A stretch of 64,000 bases of DNA from Acidovorax benzenivorans (lineage in GTDB: Bacteria; Pseudomonadota; Gammaproteobacteria; Burkholderiales; Burkholderiaceae_C). This document shows, piece after piece, positions 6,852 through 14,441 of the stretch. Location of the stretch: assembly GCF_028680575.1 (NCBI RefSeq), contig NZ_JAPCKI010000010.1, positions 1-64,000 of the forward strand, written 5' to 3'. Position numbers and translations under genes: made by a program. The notes under the pieces are model-generated. The model saw nothing but the letters and a program-made list of their open reading frames with translations. It was not told the origin of the DNA and did no database searches. Position 1 is the stretch's first letter; every line of letters starts with the position of its first letter.

Positions 6852-8696
6852 TCAGTCTTCTTCCGATTCGCCCAGGAACCCGCCGCTCTGGTGGCCCCAC
6901 AGCCGGGCATACACGCCGCCCTGGCCCAGCAGCTGCGCGTGTGTGCCTTCTTCCACAATGCGGCCCGCGTCCATCACGATGAGGCGGTCCATGGCGGCAA
7001 TGGTGGACAGGCGGTGGGCAATGGCGATCACCGTCTTGCCGTGCATCAAGCCGTCCAGGCTTTGCTGGATGGCCGCTTCCACCTCGGAGTCGAGCGCGCT
7101 GGTGGCTTCGTCCAGCAGCAGGATGGGCGCGTCTTTCAGCATCACGCGTGCAATGGCCACACGCTGGCGCTGGCCACCCGAGAGCTTGACGCCGCGTTCG
7201 CCCACATGGGCGTCGTAGCCGGTGCGGCCCTGCAGGTCGGTGAGTGTGGCGATGAAGTCTGCCGCCTCGGCGCGCTCGGCCGCCTGGTGCAGGTCGGCCT
7301 CGCTGGCATCCGGGCGGCCATACAGGATGTTGTCGCGCATGGAGCGGTGCAGCAGAGACGTGTCTTGCGTGACCATGCCGATGTGGCGGCGCAGGCTGTC
7401 CTGGGTGACATGGGCAATGTCCTGCCCATCGATGAGAATGCGGCCCGACTGCACATCGTGAAAACGCAGCAGCAGGTTGACCAGCGTGGACTTGCCCGCA
7501 CCCGAGCGGCCAATGAGCCCGATCTTTTCACCGGGGCGGATGGTCAGGTTGAGCTGATCGATAACGGGCTTGGCCTGTGGCCCGGTGCCGTAGGCAAAGC
7601 TCATGTTTTCGAAACGCACCTCGCCCTGCGTCACGGCCAGGGGGCGGGCATCGGGCGCATCGACCACGGCGCGTGGCCTGGTCAGTGTGTTGATGCCGTC
7701 CTGGATGGTGCCCACGCTCTCGAACAAGGTGGTCATCTCCCACATCACCCAGTGCGCGTGGCCGGATACGCGCAGCGTCATGGCGGTGACGGCGGCCACG
7801 GCGCCTGCGCCCACCTCGCCCGCTGACCACAGCCACAACGCGGTGCCGCAGGCGCCCAGGATCATCGCCACCACCAGCAACTGGTTGACGATCTCGAACA
7901 GGCTCACCAGGCGCATCTGCGCGTAGCCGGTGAGCTTGAAGGCGTCCATGGCCGCGCGCGCAAACTCAGACTCACGCCGCGTGTGTGAAAACAGCTTGAC
8001 GGTGGCGATGTTGGTGTAGGCGTCGGTGATGCGCCCGGTCATCACCGAGCGCGCATCGGCCTGCTGCTTGCCTACCTGGCCCAGGCGCGGCACAAAGTAC
8101 CAGCAGGCCAGGCCATAGGCCACCATCCACGCGGCAAACGGCAGCAGCAACCGCGCATCAAAGCCCGCCAACAGCACCAGGATGGTCACCAGGTAGATGC
8201 CCATGCCGATCACCACGTCGGTCGTCGTGAAGATCATGTCGCGCACGGCCAGCGCGGTCTGCATGATCTTGGTGGTGATGCGGCCTGCAAACTCGTCGGC
8301 GTAGAAGGCCATGCTCTGGCCCAGCATCAGCCGGTGGAAGTTCCAGCGCAGGCGCAGCGGAAAGTTGATAGCCAGCACCTGGTGTTTGATGCTGGTCTGA
8401 AGCGCCACCAGCACCACGGAGGTCAACAGCAGGGCGGTGATACCGATCAGCGCGCCTTGGCGCTCGGCCCACAGCGCGCCGGGGGCGGTAGTGGCAATCC
8501 AGTCCACCACATGGCCCAGCACCGCAAACAGCAGCGCTTCATAAATGGCAATGGCCGCAGACAGGCCCGCCATGGCGGCCACATAGCCTCGCAGGCCACG
8601 GGTGCCGTCCCACACAAACGCCAAAAAGGCCTTGGGTGGCAAGTGTGGCTCTGCAGCGGGATAGGGGGGAAGCCGGCTTTCGAAAAAACGGAACAA
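6852..8696 (-). CDS. ABC exporter with fused membrane and ATPase domains
   Basis: The product is 614 residues with a TTG start at 8696, preceded by AGGAG with 8 bases between; the protein then begins (L/M)FRFFESRLPPYPAAEP. The longer frame to 8765 has no such signal. The N-terminal ~320 residues carry the transmembrane segments of a type I exporter (ABC_membrane). The ATPase domain has Walker A GRSGAGKST (396-404), signature LSGGQRQRVAIAR (from about 505), Walker B ILLLDEATSALD (from about 525) and an H-loop AHRLSTIA. It would work as a homodimer in the inner membrane. The closest architecture is the MsbA/multidrug-type exporter; the substrate is unknown. A CopD-like membrane gene lies upstream on the same strand. 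Confidence 0.85.
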   Translation of the reverse strand: MFRFFESRLPPYPAAEPHLPPKAFLAFVWDGTRGLRGYVAAMAGLSAAIAIYEALLFAVLGHVVDWIATTAPGALWAERQGALIGITALLLTSVVLVALQTSIKHQVLAINFPLRLRWNFHRLMLGQSMAFYADEFAGRITTKIMQTALAVRDMIFTTTDVVIGMGIYLVTILVLLAGFDARLLLPFAAWMVAYGLACWYFVPRLGQVGKQQADARSVMTGRITDAYTNIATVKLFSHTRRESEFARAAMDAFKLTGYAQMRLVSLFEIVNQLLVVAMILGACGTALWLWSAGEVGAGAVAAVTAMTLRVSGHAHWVMWEMTTLFESVGTIQDGINTLTRPRAVVDAPDARPLAVTQGEVRFENMSFAYGTGPQAKPVIDQLNLTIRPGEKIGLIGRSGAGKSTLVNLLLRFHDVQSGRILIDGQDIAHVTQDSLRRHIGMVTQDTSLLHRSMRDNILYGRPDASEADLHQAAERAEAADFIATLTDLQGRTGYDAHVGERGVKLSGGQRQRVAIARVMLKDAPILLLDEATSALDSEVEAAIQQSLDGLMHGKTVIAIAHRLSTIAAMDRLIVMDAGRIVEEGTHAQLLGQGGVYARLWGHQSGGFLGESEED

Positions 8697-8802
8697 CGTC
8701 AAAACTCCTGGGGCCACATAGCGGGTGCCGCCGCGCAGTGCGGCGGCCCGTGGGCCCATCAACATGGGGCTGCTCGGCGGGGGGATGGAGGCTAGCTGGC
8801 GG

Positions 8803-9270
8803 CTAGACCAGCAGCGTGACCACGATGATCACCACGCCCAGCGCTAGATTCACGCCCACCCAGCTGCGGATGCTGCCCAGGGCCTTGGCACCGCTGGGCC
8901 AGTCCGACGCCGCCACGGCGTGCTGCAGGCGCCTGAACAGCGCAAAGCGAATGTGGCCGAAGATGGCCATCATCACCAGGCCCAGCGTGGCCATGATGGT
9001 CCAGTCCAGCGGCATGGAGAACACCCCGCCGGTCTGGACGGCCTGCTTGGCCGCGCGGCCGATCATCCATAGGCCGCTGACCAACGCCACCGCCACCGCG
9101 ACGGTCACTGCCGCAAAAAAACGCTGCATCACGTCATGCATCAACCGCACGCGCTGCGGCGGCTCCAGCGCTTGCGCGGCAGGCCGCAGAAAGAAATGAG
9201 CGAACACCATGCCCCCCACCCACACGATGATGGACAGGACATGGACAAGCTTCAAGGCGTTGTAGAGCAT
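8803..9270 (-). CDS. CopD-family small integral membrane protein
   Basis: The product is 155 residues starting MLYNALKLVHVLSIIVWVGG. Four hydrophobic segments are visible: VHVLSIIVWVGGMVFAHFFL, FFAAVTVAVAVALVSGLWMI, WTIMATLGLVMMAIFGHIRF and GVNLALGVVIIVVTLLV. The first carries the LKxxHVLxxxxWxGG motif common to CopD/YphA-type membrane proteins with conserved histidines, suggesting metal or haem binding. It lies 106 bp upstream of the ABC exporter on the same strand and may be co-transcribed. Copper handling is possible but not demonstrated; no other copper gene is near. Confidence 0.65.
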   Translation of the reverse strand: MLYNALKLVHVLSIIVWVGGMVFAHFFLRPAAQALEPPQRVRLMHDVMQRFFAAVTVAVAVALVSGLWMIGRAAKQAVQTGGVFSMPLDWTIMATLGLVMMAIFGHIRFALFRRLQHAVAASDWPSGAKALGSIRSWVGVNLALGVVIIVVTLLV

Positions 9271-9404
9271 GGGTGTGTGGCGCTGGGCGCCGAGTGTGGT
9301 GAAGTGACCCAGTGATGGGCCAGAGCATCCGGCCGGGGGGTGCGAATGCCAGGCCGCATTGTGCGGTGATATGCCTGCGGCGGTGGGCTCCGGCCCAAGA
9401 ACCC

Positions 9405-9728
9405 CTATGTGTCTGCGTGGCCATCTGGCTTGTGCAAGAGTGCCTTGGCCAGGCGCCACAGTGGGGGCAGCAGCAGGGCCGCGGCCATTGGCACCCACAC
9501 GGCCATGTAGCACCAGCTGGCCGGTCCGCTGTGGCCCACGCTTTCGATGCCTGTCGTGCGCTCCAGCCATGACCACACCGGATAGAGCATCAGCGTGACG
9601 GAAAGGGCCACCGGCAAGGCCGCCCCAGCCAGTCCCAACCGCACCGCCAACTGCAGTAAGAGCGCCTTGGTTCCTTTGTATGCCCCCACCGAAGTCGCCT
9701 CAGAGCCAGGGGCGGACGTGTGCAACAC
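9405..9728 (-). CDS. Conserved small membrane protein
   Basis: At most 107 residues. Two hydrophobic segments (LGLAGAALPVALSVTLMLYP and AVWVPMAAALLLPPLW) flank a loop WSWLERTTGIESVGHSGPAS that looks conserved and periplasmic. The start is uncertain: the ATG at 9728, or the GTG at 9689 that would give a shorter N-terminus. It begins 18 bp after the stop codon of the GGDEF protein on the same strand, so it is probably translated from that transcript. I know no function for it. Confidence 0.5.
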   Translation of the reverse strand: MLHTSAPGSEATSVGAYKGTKALLLQLAVRLGLAGAALPVALSVTLMLYPVWSWLERTTGIESVGHSGPASWCYMAVWVPMAAALLLPPLWRLAKALLHKPDGHADT

Positions 9729-9746
9729 GGGCTGGCAACATGGACA

Positions 9747-11144
9747 TCAGGAATGCTGGGACACCAGCGCCACCCGCACCTGGTTTCCGCCGTTGCGCTT
9801 GGACAGGTACATGGCCTCGTCGGCGTGGCCCAGCAGGTGGTGCTCTTCGCCGCCATGCTCGGGGTAGATGGCCACGCCGATGCTGGGCTGGATGTAGAGG
9901 CGCTGGCCTTCGAGGTCGAAGTCCTGGCCAAAGGCGGCGAGTATCTTGTTGGCGGCTGTGGTGGCGTGCTCGCGGGCCTGGCCGCCCTCGAGCAGCACCA
10001 CAAATTCATCGCCCCCCAGCCGCGCCACGGTATCGGACGCCCGCACGCATTCGAGCAGCCGCTGTGCCACCCGCTGCAGCAGCAGGTCGCCCATGGCGTG
10101 GCCCAGCGTGTCGTTCACTTCCTTGAAGCGGTCCAGGTCAATGAACAGCAGCGACAGCAGCGTCTGCTCGCGCCGCGCGCGGGCCAGGGCTGTCTTGAGC
10201 CGGTCCAGAAACAACTGGCGGTTGGGCAGGTGCGTGAGCTGGTCGTACTGCGCCATGTGTTCCAGGCGCTCATACATCTGCTTGCGTTCAATGGCGGCCG
10301 CCACCTGGGTGGAGACGAACTGCAGCAGCTCCTTGTCCTTGTCGGTGTAGCGGCCTTGTTCGGTATAGCTTTGCAGCACCAGCGCTCCTAGCGGACCGCG
10401 CTGCGTCTGCAAGGGAACGCCCAGCCAGTACAGCGGCCCCTGCGCCCCTGGTGCCGCAGCGGTAGCCGCCTGGGCGGCATGCGATGCGGGGCGCCAGTGG
10501 GTAGCCTTCGCTACCAAGGCGTCTGGCGTGAGCAGCAAGGTGGCGCCGCCACGGATCACCTCCGCATAACGCGCGTCTTCAGCCAGTGCCATGGGCTCGG
10601 GCGCGGGCAGATGCTCGTTCACGTGGTACGGAAAGCTCAGCCGGTCGTCGTGTGGGTCGTACAGGGCCACCGCAAAATTGGTGGCGGGCAACAGGCCGCC
10701 AACAATCTGGTGAATATGCAGGAACAGCGCCTGCAGGTTGTGCGTGGTGTGCGCGGCTTCGGAGATGGCATAGATCACCGCCTGCATCGATTCGGTGGCT
10801 TTGCGCTCGGTGATGTCATGCGCCACGGCCAGCCGCACCTGCATGTCGGGCAGCCAGCGGGCCGTCCAGCGGATGTGGGCAATGGAGCCGTCCTTGCGCA
10901 CATAGCGGTTCTCAAACTGCAGCTGCAGCTCGCCCTGTGTCACGATCTGGGCCTGATGCTGCGTGGCTGCCAGGTCATCGGGGTGCACCAGGTCCAGCAT
11001 GCGCTTGCCGATCACTTCGTCGGGTGCGTAGCCAAAGATGCGCTCGAACGCCGGGCTGACAAACACAATCGTGCTGTCCACCTGGACAACGCAGACGGCA
11101 TCAAGCAACAGGTCCACCAGGTTGAACGAAGAAATGCTTTGCAT
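9747..11144 (-). CDS. PAS-GAF-GGDEF diguanylate cyclase
   Basis: The product is 465 residues with no transmembrane segment. Residues about 5-118 form a PAS domain (IFVSPAFERIFGYAPDEVIG, then HDITERK). Residues about 125-285 form a GAF-like domain with GVPLQTQRGPLGALVLQSY. Residues about 295-455 form the GGDEF domain: DQLTHLPNRQLF, FIDLDRFKEVNDTLGHA and the intact active site GGDEF. An inhibitory I-site RASD sits exactly five residues before GGDEF, so product inhibition by cyclic di-GMP is expected. The protein should make cyclic di-GMP in response to an unknown cytoplasmic signal. The small membrane gene downstream follows after 18 bp. Confidence 0.9.
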   Translation of the reverse strand: MQSISSFNLVDLLLDAVCVVQVDSTIVFVSPAFERIFGYAPDEVIGKRMLDLVHPDDLAATQHQAQIVTQGELQLQFENRYVRKDGSIAHIRWTARWLPDMQVRLAVAHDITERKATESMQAVIYAISEAAHTTHNLQALFLHIHQIVGGLLPATNFAVALYDPHDDRLSFPYHVNEHLPAPEPMALAEDARYAEVIRGGATLLLTPDALVAKATHWRPASHAAQAATAAAPGAQGPLYWLGVPLQTQRGPLGALVLQSYTEQGRYTDKDKELLQFVSTQVAAAIERKQMYERLEHMAQYDQLTHLPNRQLFLDRLKTALARARREQTLLSLLFIDLDRFKEVNDTLGHAMGDLLLQRVAQRLLECVRASDTVARLGGDEFVVLLEGGQAREHATTAANKILAAFGQDFDLEGQRLYIQPSIGVAIYPEHGGEEHHLLGHADEAMYLSKRNGGNQVRVALVSQHS

Positions 11145-11249
11145 GGGGCAGCGCGCACGGTGTGCTGGAAAAGCCCATTGTGCCCGGCCCCGGTGGCTTG
11201 TGCGGCCCCTGGGGTAAAAACGCGACGGGTGCTGGCCCCGTGCGCGGCG

Positions 11250-12116
11250 CTACGGCCTGGCGTACTTTGTCTCCAGCGCATCCCAGTCGGCCTTGCGCAC
11301 CAGCCGCTGGCGCTCTGCGAACGGCGCCACCAGCACAGGGTCCTCGTCGATGCGCTGGTTGTCGCGCAGCACGGTCAACGCCTTTTGCATGCCCGCCACC
11401 GCGCCTTGCAGCGCCGCGTTGGCATACAACACCAGGCCGTAGCCCAGGCCCGCCAGTTCTTCAGCGCTGGTGATGGGGGTCTTGCCGCCGATCACCATGT
11501 TCATCAACTGCGGCGCCGCCAGCCGCTGGGGCAGGGCGCGGATCTCGTCCAGCGAGGTGACGGCCTCGACAAACAGGATGTCGGCACCCGCCTCCTGAAA
11601 ACGCTGGGCACGCTCCACGGCGGCCTCAAAGCCCTGGGTGGCGCAGGCATCGGTGCGGGCCAGGATGAGGGTGTCCGGGTCTCGGCGTGCGTCGACGGCG
11701 GCCTTGATCTTGCCGAGCATTTCGTCGGTACTGATCACGTCCTTGCCGTTGAAGTGCCCGCAGCGTTTGGGGCTGACCTGGTCTTCCAACTGAATACAGT
11801 CGGCCCCCGCGCGTTCCAGCGTGCGCACCGCATGGTAGGTGTTGAGCGCGTTGCCAAAGCCGGTGTCAGCATCGACGATGAGCGGTAGCTCCACCGCGTC
11901 GCGGATGCGCGCCGTGTGGTCGGCAATGTCGGTCAGCCCCATGAAGGCCTGGTCCGGCAGGCCAAACCACATGTTGGTGACGCCCGCGCCGGTGATGTAG
12001 ATGGCTTCAAAGCCCAGGTCAGCCACCACGCGGGCAGAGAGGGCGTTGAACGCGCCGGGCACGATGACGCCACGGCGGGCCTGGGCCAGGGCTTTGAGTT
12101 GTTGTTTGGTATTCAT
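11250..12116 (-). CDS. PrpB-like lyase of the isocitrate lyase/PEP mutase family
   Basis: The product is 288 residues starting MNTKQQLKALAQARRGVIVP. Family motifs include ITGAGVTNMWFGLPD, the metal-binding DADTGFGN, QLEDQVSPKRCGHFNGK with the catalytic-loop KRCGH, and ARTDACATQG. The superfamily includes methylisocitrate lyase, dimethylmalate lyase, oxaloacetate decarboxylase and carboxyphosphonoenolpyruvate mutase. The N-terminus differs from canonical PrpB (no SxxxxFR-ALA opening), so methylisocitrate lyase activity is not assured. It is the third gene of a Bug-Bug-lyase unit with a 35-bp gap. It probably cleaves or decarboxylates the organic acid imported by those receptors. Confidence 0.75.
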   Translation of the reverse strand: MNTKQQLKALAQARRGVIVPGAFNALSARVVADLGFEAIYITGAGVTNMWFGLPDQAFMGLTDIADHTARIRDAVELPLIVDADTGFGNALNTYHAVRTLERAGADCIQLEDQVSPKRCGHFNGKDVISTDEMLGKIKAAVDARRDPDTLILARTDACATQGFEAAVERAQRFQEAGADILFVEAVTSLDEIRALPQRLAAPQLMNMVIGGKTPITSAEELAGLGYGLVLYANAALQGAVAGMQKALTVLRDNQRIDEDPVLVAPFAERQRLVRKADWDALETKYARP

Positions 12117-12151
12117 GGTTCTTTGCGAAAAAGGGGTTGATGCGGACTCGC

Positions 12152-13183
12152 TCAGTCCAGTGAGATCTTGGCCGCCTTGATCACGGGCTCCCACTTGGCG
12201 CGTTCGGCATCGAGAAACTTGCCATACGCCTCGGGCGTTCCGCCCGCGATCAAGCCACCGCTGCTTTCAATCATTTCGCGTAGCGCAAGGTCATTCTTGA
12301 GGGCGTTGTTGACAGCCTGATTGAGCTTGGCGATCAAGGCGGGTGGCGTGCTGGCGGGGGCGATCATGCCCAGCCAGTTGTACGACTCGAAGCCTTTGAT
12401 ACCGGCTTCATCCAGCGTTGGCACATCGGGCAAAACAGCCAGGCGCTTTTTGCTCGATACGGCCAGGGCGTTGATCTTTTTGGCTTTGATGGACGGCAGG
12501 GCCGAGTACCCCATCTCAAACATCATGGCCAGGTGTCCGCCCATCAGGTCTGCCGCTGCCAGCGAGCCGCCCTTGTAGGGCACATGCGTCATCTGCGTGT
12601 TTGTCTGATAGGCAAGCAGCTCGCCTGACAGGTGGTGTGCGCCACCCACACCCGACGAGCCAAATGTCAGCTCTCCCGGCTTGGCCTTGGCAAAGGCCAC
12701 TAGCTCCTGCACGTTCTTGAACGGCTGGTTCAGAGCGGTGGTGAGGAACAGCGGCGCCTCTTCGATCAGGATGATGGGCTTGAGCGCCGTTTTGGCGTCA
12801 TACGGCATCTTCTTCATCAGCATGGGGTTGGTGACCAGTGGGCCCGGGGAGCCAAAGCCAAAGGTGTGGCCGTCGGTGGCCTTGGCGATGGCATCGGTGC
12901 CCGTGACGCCTCCCGCGCCGCCCCGGTTGTCCACGATGACGGGTTGTCCCAGTGCCTTGCCTAGTTGTTCGGCAATCAGGCGAGCGCGCGTGTCTGCATA
13001 ACCCCCTGCGGCATACGGGACGATGAGGCGCACGGTGCGCGTGGGCCAGGCGTCGGCACCCTGGGCTCTGGCCAGATGGGGTGCGCCCACCAGGGCGCAG
13101 GCTGCGATGGCGACAGACAGCGCCGTGGCGCCGCGCAAGGTGGATTGCACGGTTGCGAGAAGTGTGGTTTGGAGCGAAATCAT
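12152..13183 (-). CDS. Bug-family (TctC-like) periplasmic solute-binding protein
   Basis: The product is 343 residues from the start MISLQTTLLATVQSTLRGAT. A longer frame to 13258 would be encoded by a dispersed repeat copy, which argues against it. A long signal peptide ends near HLARAQ. Family motifs are VRLIVPYAAGGYADTRAR, IVDNRGGAGGVTG, TDGHTFGFGS, SSGVGGAHHLSGELLAY, VPYKGG and LPDVPTLDEAG. It is the middle gene of the unit Bug (13284-14261), this gene, PrpB-like lyase. Two receptors in one operon may reflect two ligands or paralogous redundancy. Confidence 0.85.
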   Translation of the reverse strand: MISLQTTLLATVQSTLRGATALSVAIAACALVGAPHLARAQGADAWPTRTVRLIVPYAAGGYADTRARLIAEQLGKALGQPVIVDNRGGAGGVTGTDAIAKATDGHTFGFGSPGPLVTNPMLMKKMPYDAKTALKPIILIEEAPLFLTTALNQPFKNVQELVAFAKAKPGELTFGSSGVGGAHHLSGELLAYQTNTQMTHVPYKGGSLAAADLMGGHLAMMFEMGYSALPSIKAKKINALAVSSKKRLAVLPDVPTLDEAGIKGFESYNWLGMIAPASTPPALIAKLNQAVNNALKNDLALREMIESSGGLIAGGTPEAYGKFLDAERAKWEPVIKAAKISLD

Positions 13184-13231
13184 GGATTGGCGCGTCGATT
13201 TAATAGCTTTGGGAATCGGGGCGTTTTCGGA

Positions 13232-13280
13232 CTCCAGCGCCCGTGTATGAAGCGTCATGTGCTATATATTTTGATGAATT
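13232..13280 (-). repeat. Comamonadaceae dispersed repeat copy between two Bug genes
   Basis: On the plus strand it runs CTCCAGCGCCCGTGTATGAA then GCGTCATGTGCTATATATTT, which is the family order read in reverse. It sits in the 100-bp gap between the two Bug receptors of the operon, three bases from the stop of the upstream gene. Confidence 0.6.
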
Positions 13281-13283
13281 CGA

Positions 13284-14261
13284 TTATTTTTCCTGCATGC
13301 GCGCTGCCTTGACGATTTCGCCCAGTCGCTTGCGCTCGGCGTCCACAAACACCACGAATTCGGCACGCGTGCCGCCGATCGGCTCAATGCCCAGACCGGT
13401 GAGTTTTGCGACCGTGGCGGGTTCATGCATGGCTTTGTCTACGGCGGCGGCCACCTTATCCAGCACGGTGGCGGGTGTGCCCGTGGGCGCGTGGATGCCC
13501 GCCCAGTGCGCGATCTGCACGTCTGCAAACCCCTGTTCCACGGCGGTGGACAACTGGGGGTAGGCCGAGATGCGCTGCGTCCACGTCGTCGCCAAGGCTT
13601 TGAACCTGCCGTCCTTCAGGATATGGGGCAGGGCAATGATGCTGGCCTCGGATGTGCCTTCCACCTGGCCACCCAACACGGCGGTGGTGCTTTCTCCTCC
13701 ACTCTTGTAGGGCACGGGCTGCAGTTGTGCTCCGTATTTCACGTTCAGCATCTCGGCCACAAAGTGGGGCGTGCTGCCGGTGCCGGCCGTGGCAAAGTTA
13801 AACCCTTGGCCCTTTTTGGACGCCTCGACAAAGTCGCGCAGGTTGTTGTACGGCGCGTTTTTGGGCACCACGATCACCGAAGGGGCCAGCCCGATCATGA
13901 CCAGCGGCGTGAGCGCATCGTCCTTGAAGGGCATGGTCTTCTTGATCATGCTGTTGGAGATCACCCCAGCCGCGCTGACCAGCAGCGTGTAGCCATCAGG
14001 CGCCGCCTTGGCCACGATGTCGGCGCCCACGGTGCCGCCCGCGCCCGCTCGGTTGTCCACCACGATGGGCTGCCCGAGAATTTTGGAGGCCCCCTCGGCC
14101 GCAGCCCGTGCCATCAGGTCGTTGGCGCCTCCTGCTGCGAACGGCACGACCAGGCGGATAGGCTTGCTGGGCCAGGCTTCTTGCGCCTCGACTCGCGTAG
14201 TCAGCAGCCCGCAGGCCGCGAAAGCGGCGCAGACCAGCGTGGTGCGGTGGATCAATGTCAT
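13284..14261 (-). CDS. Bug-family (TctC-like) periplasmic solute-binding protein
   Basis: The product is 325 residues starting MTLIHRTTLVCAAFAACGLL, with GGAGAC 5 bases upstream. The signal peptide ends near RVEAQ. Motifs are IRLVVPFAAGGANDLMARAA, VVDNRAGAGGTVG, APDGYTLLVSA, TAGTGSTPHFVAEML, VPYKSGG and an HAPTGTPATVLDKV segment. It is the first gene of the Bug-Bug-lyase operon and is preceded by a near-consensus sigma-54 promoter at 14297-14313, about 35-50 bp before the start. The divergent neighbour is a PrpR-type sigma-54 activator, so that regulator very likely controls this operon. Confidence 0.88.
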   Translation of the reverse strand: MTLIHRTTLVCAAFAACGLLTTRVEAQEAWPSKPIRLVVPFAAGGANDLMARAAAEGASKILGQPIVVDNRAGAGGTVGADIVAKAAPDGYTLLVSAAGVISNSMIKKTMPFKDDALTPLVMIGLAPSVIVVPKNAPYNNLRDFVEASKKGQGFNFATAGTGSTPHFVAEMLNVKYGAQLQPVPYKSGGESTTAVLGGQVEGTSEASIIALPHILKDGRFKALATTWTQRISAYPQLSTAVEQGFADVQIAHWAGIHAPTGTPATVLDKVAAAVDKAMHEPATVAKLTGLGIEPIGGTRAEFVVFVDAERKRLGEIVKAARMQEK

Positions 14262-14296
14262 GGGTGTCTCCGTAAAAGGTCGTTGTGTCCGGTCTT

Positions 14297-14313
14297 TGCA
14301 ATGCGTGTGCCAA
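14297..14313 (-). promoter_or_regulatory. Sigma-54 (RpoN) promoter for the Bug-Bug-lyase operon
   Basis: The minus strand reads TTGGCACACGCATTGCA. It matches the sigma-54 consensus YTGGCACG-N4-TTGCW at every position except the last G of the -24 block, with correct GG-N10-GC spacing. Transcription would start near 14287, about 25 bases before the Bug ATG at 14261. The divergent gene encodes an AAA+ activator with the GAFTGA sigma-54 contact loop, which strongly supports the call. Confidence 0.8.
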
Positions 14314-14410
14314 GCATCCAGGGGGGTCTGCGGCGTGGGGTAAGTGCTTGACCGCACAGCATTTTTTCAAAAAGACCCACCGTGATCGGATCTTCTGGAT
14401 GGGCGTGGTG

Positions 14411-14441
14411 TTTCAATAATGAAATAATTCATTGCATGAAT
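14411..14441. promoter_or_regulatory. Inverted repeats, candidate binding site of the sigma-54 activator
   Basis: Two AT-rich inverted repeats lie side by side: TTTCA-ATAA-TGAAA (14411-14424) and ATTCAT-TGC-ATGAAT (14427-14441). They are about 125-155 bp upstream of the predicted sigma-54 transcription start, the usual distance for an enhancer-type activator site. They also overlap the first ATG of the regulator gene, which would permit autoregulation. The function is inferred from position. Confidence 0.45.

Noticed and set aside
6264-7826. 520-codon plus-strand frame across the EthD and ABC exporter genes
   Set aside because: It is the complement of well-supported minus-strand genes and shows no protein features.
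11250-12116. Calling this gene prpB
   Set aside because: KRCGH and DADTGFGN place it in the superfamily, but the N-terminus and substrate-loop sequence differ from PrpB and it sits in a transport operon. It is kept as a PrpB-like lyase.
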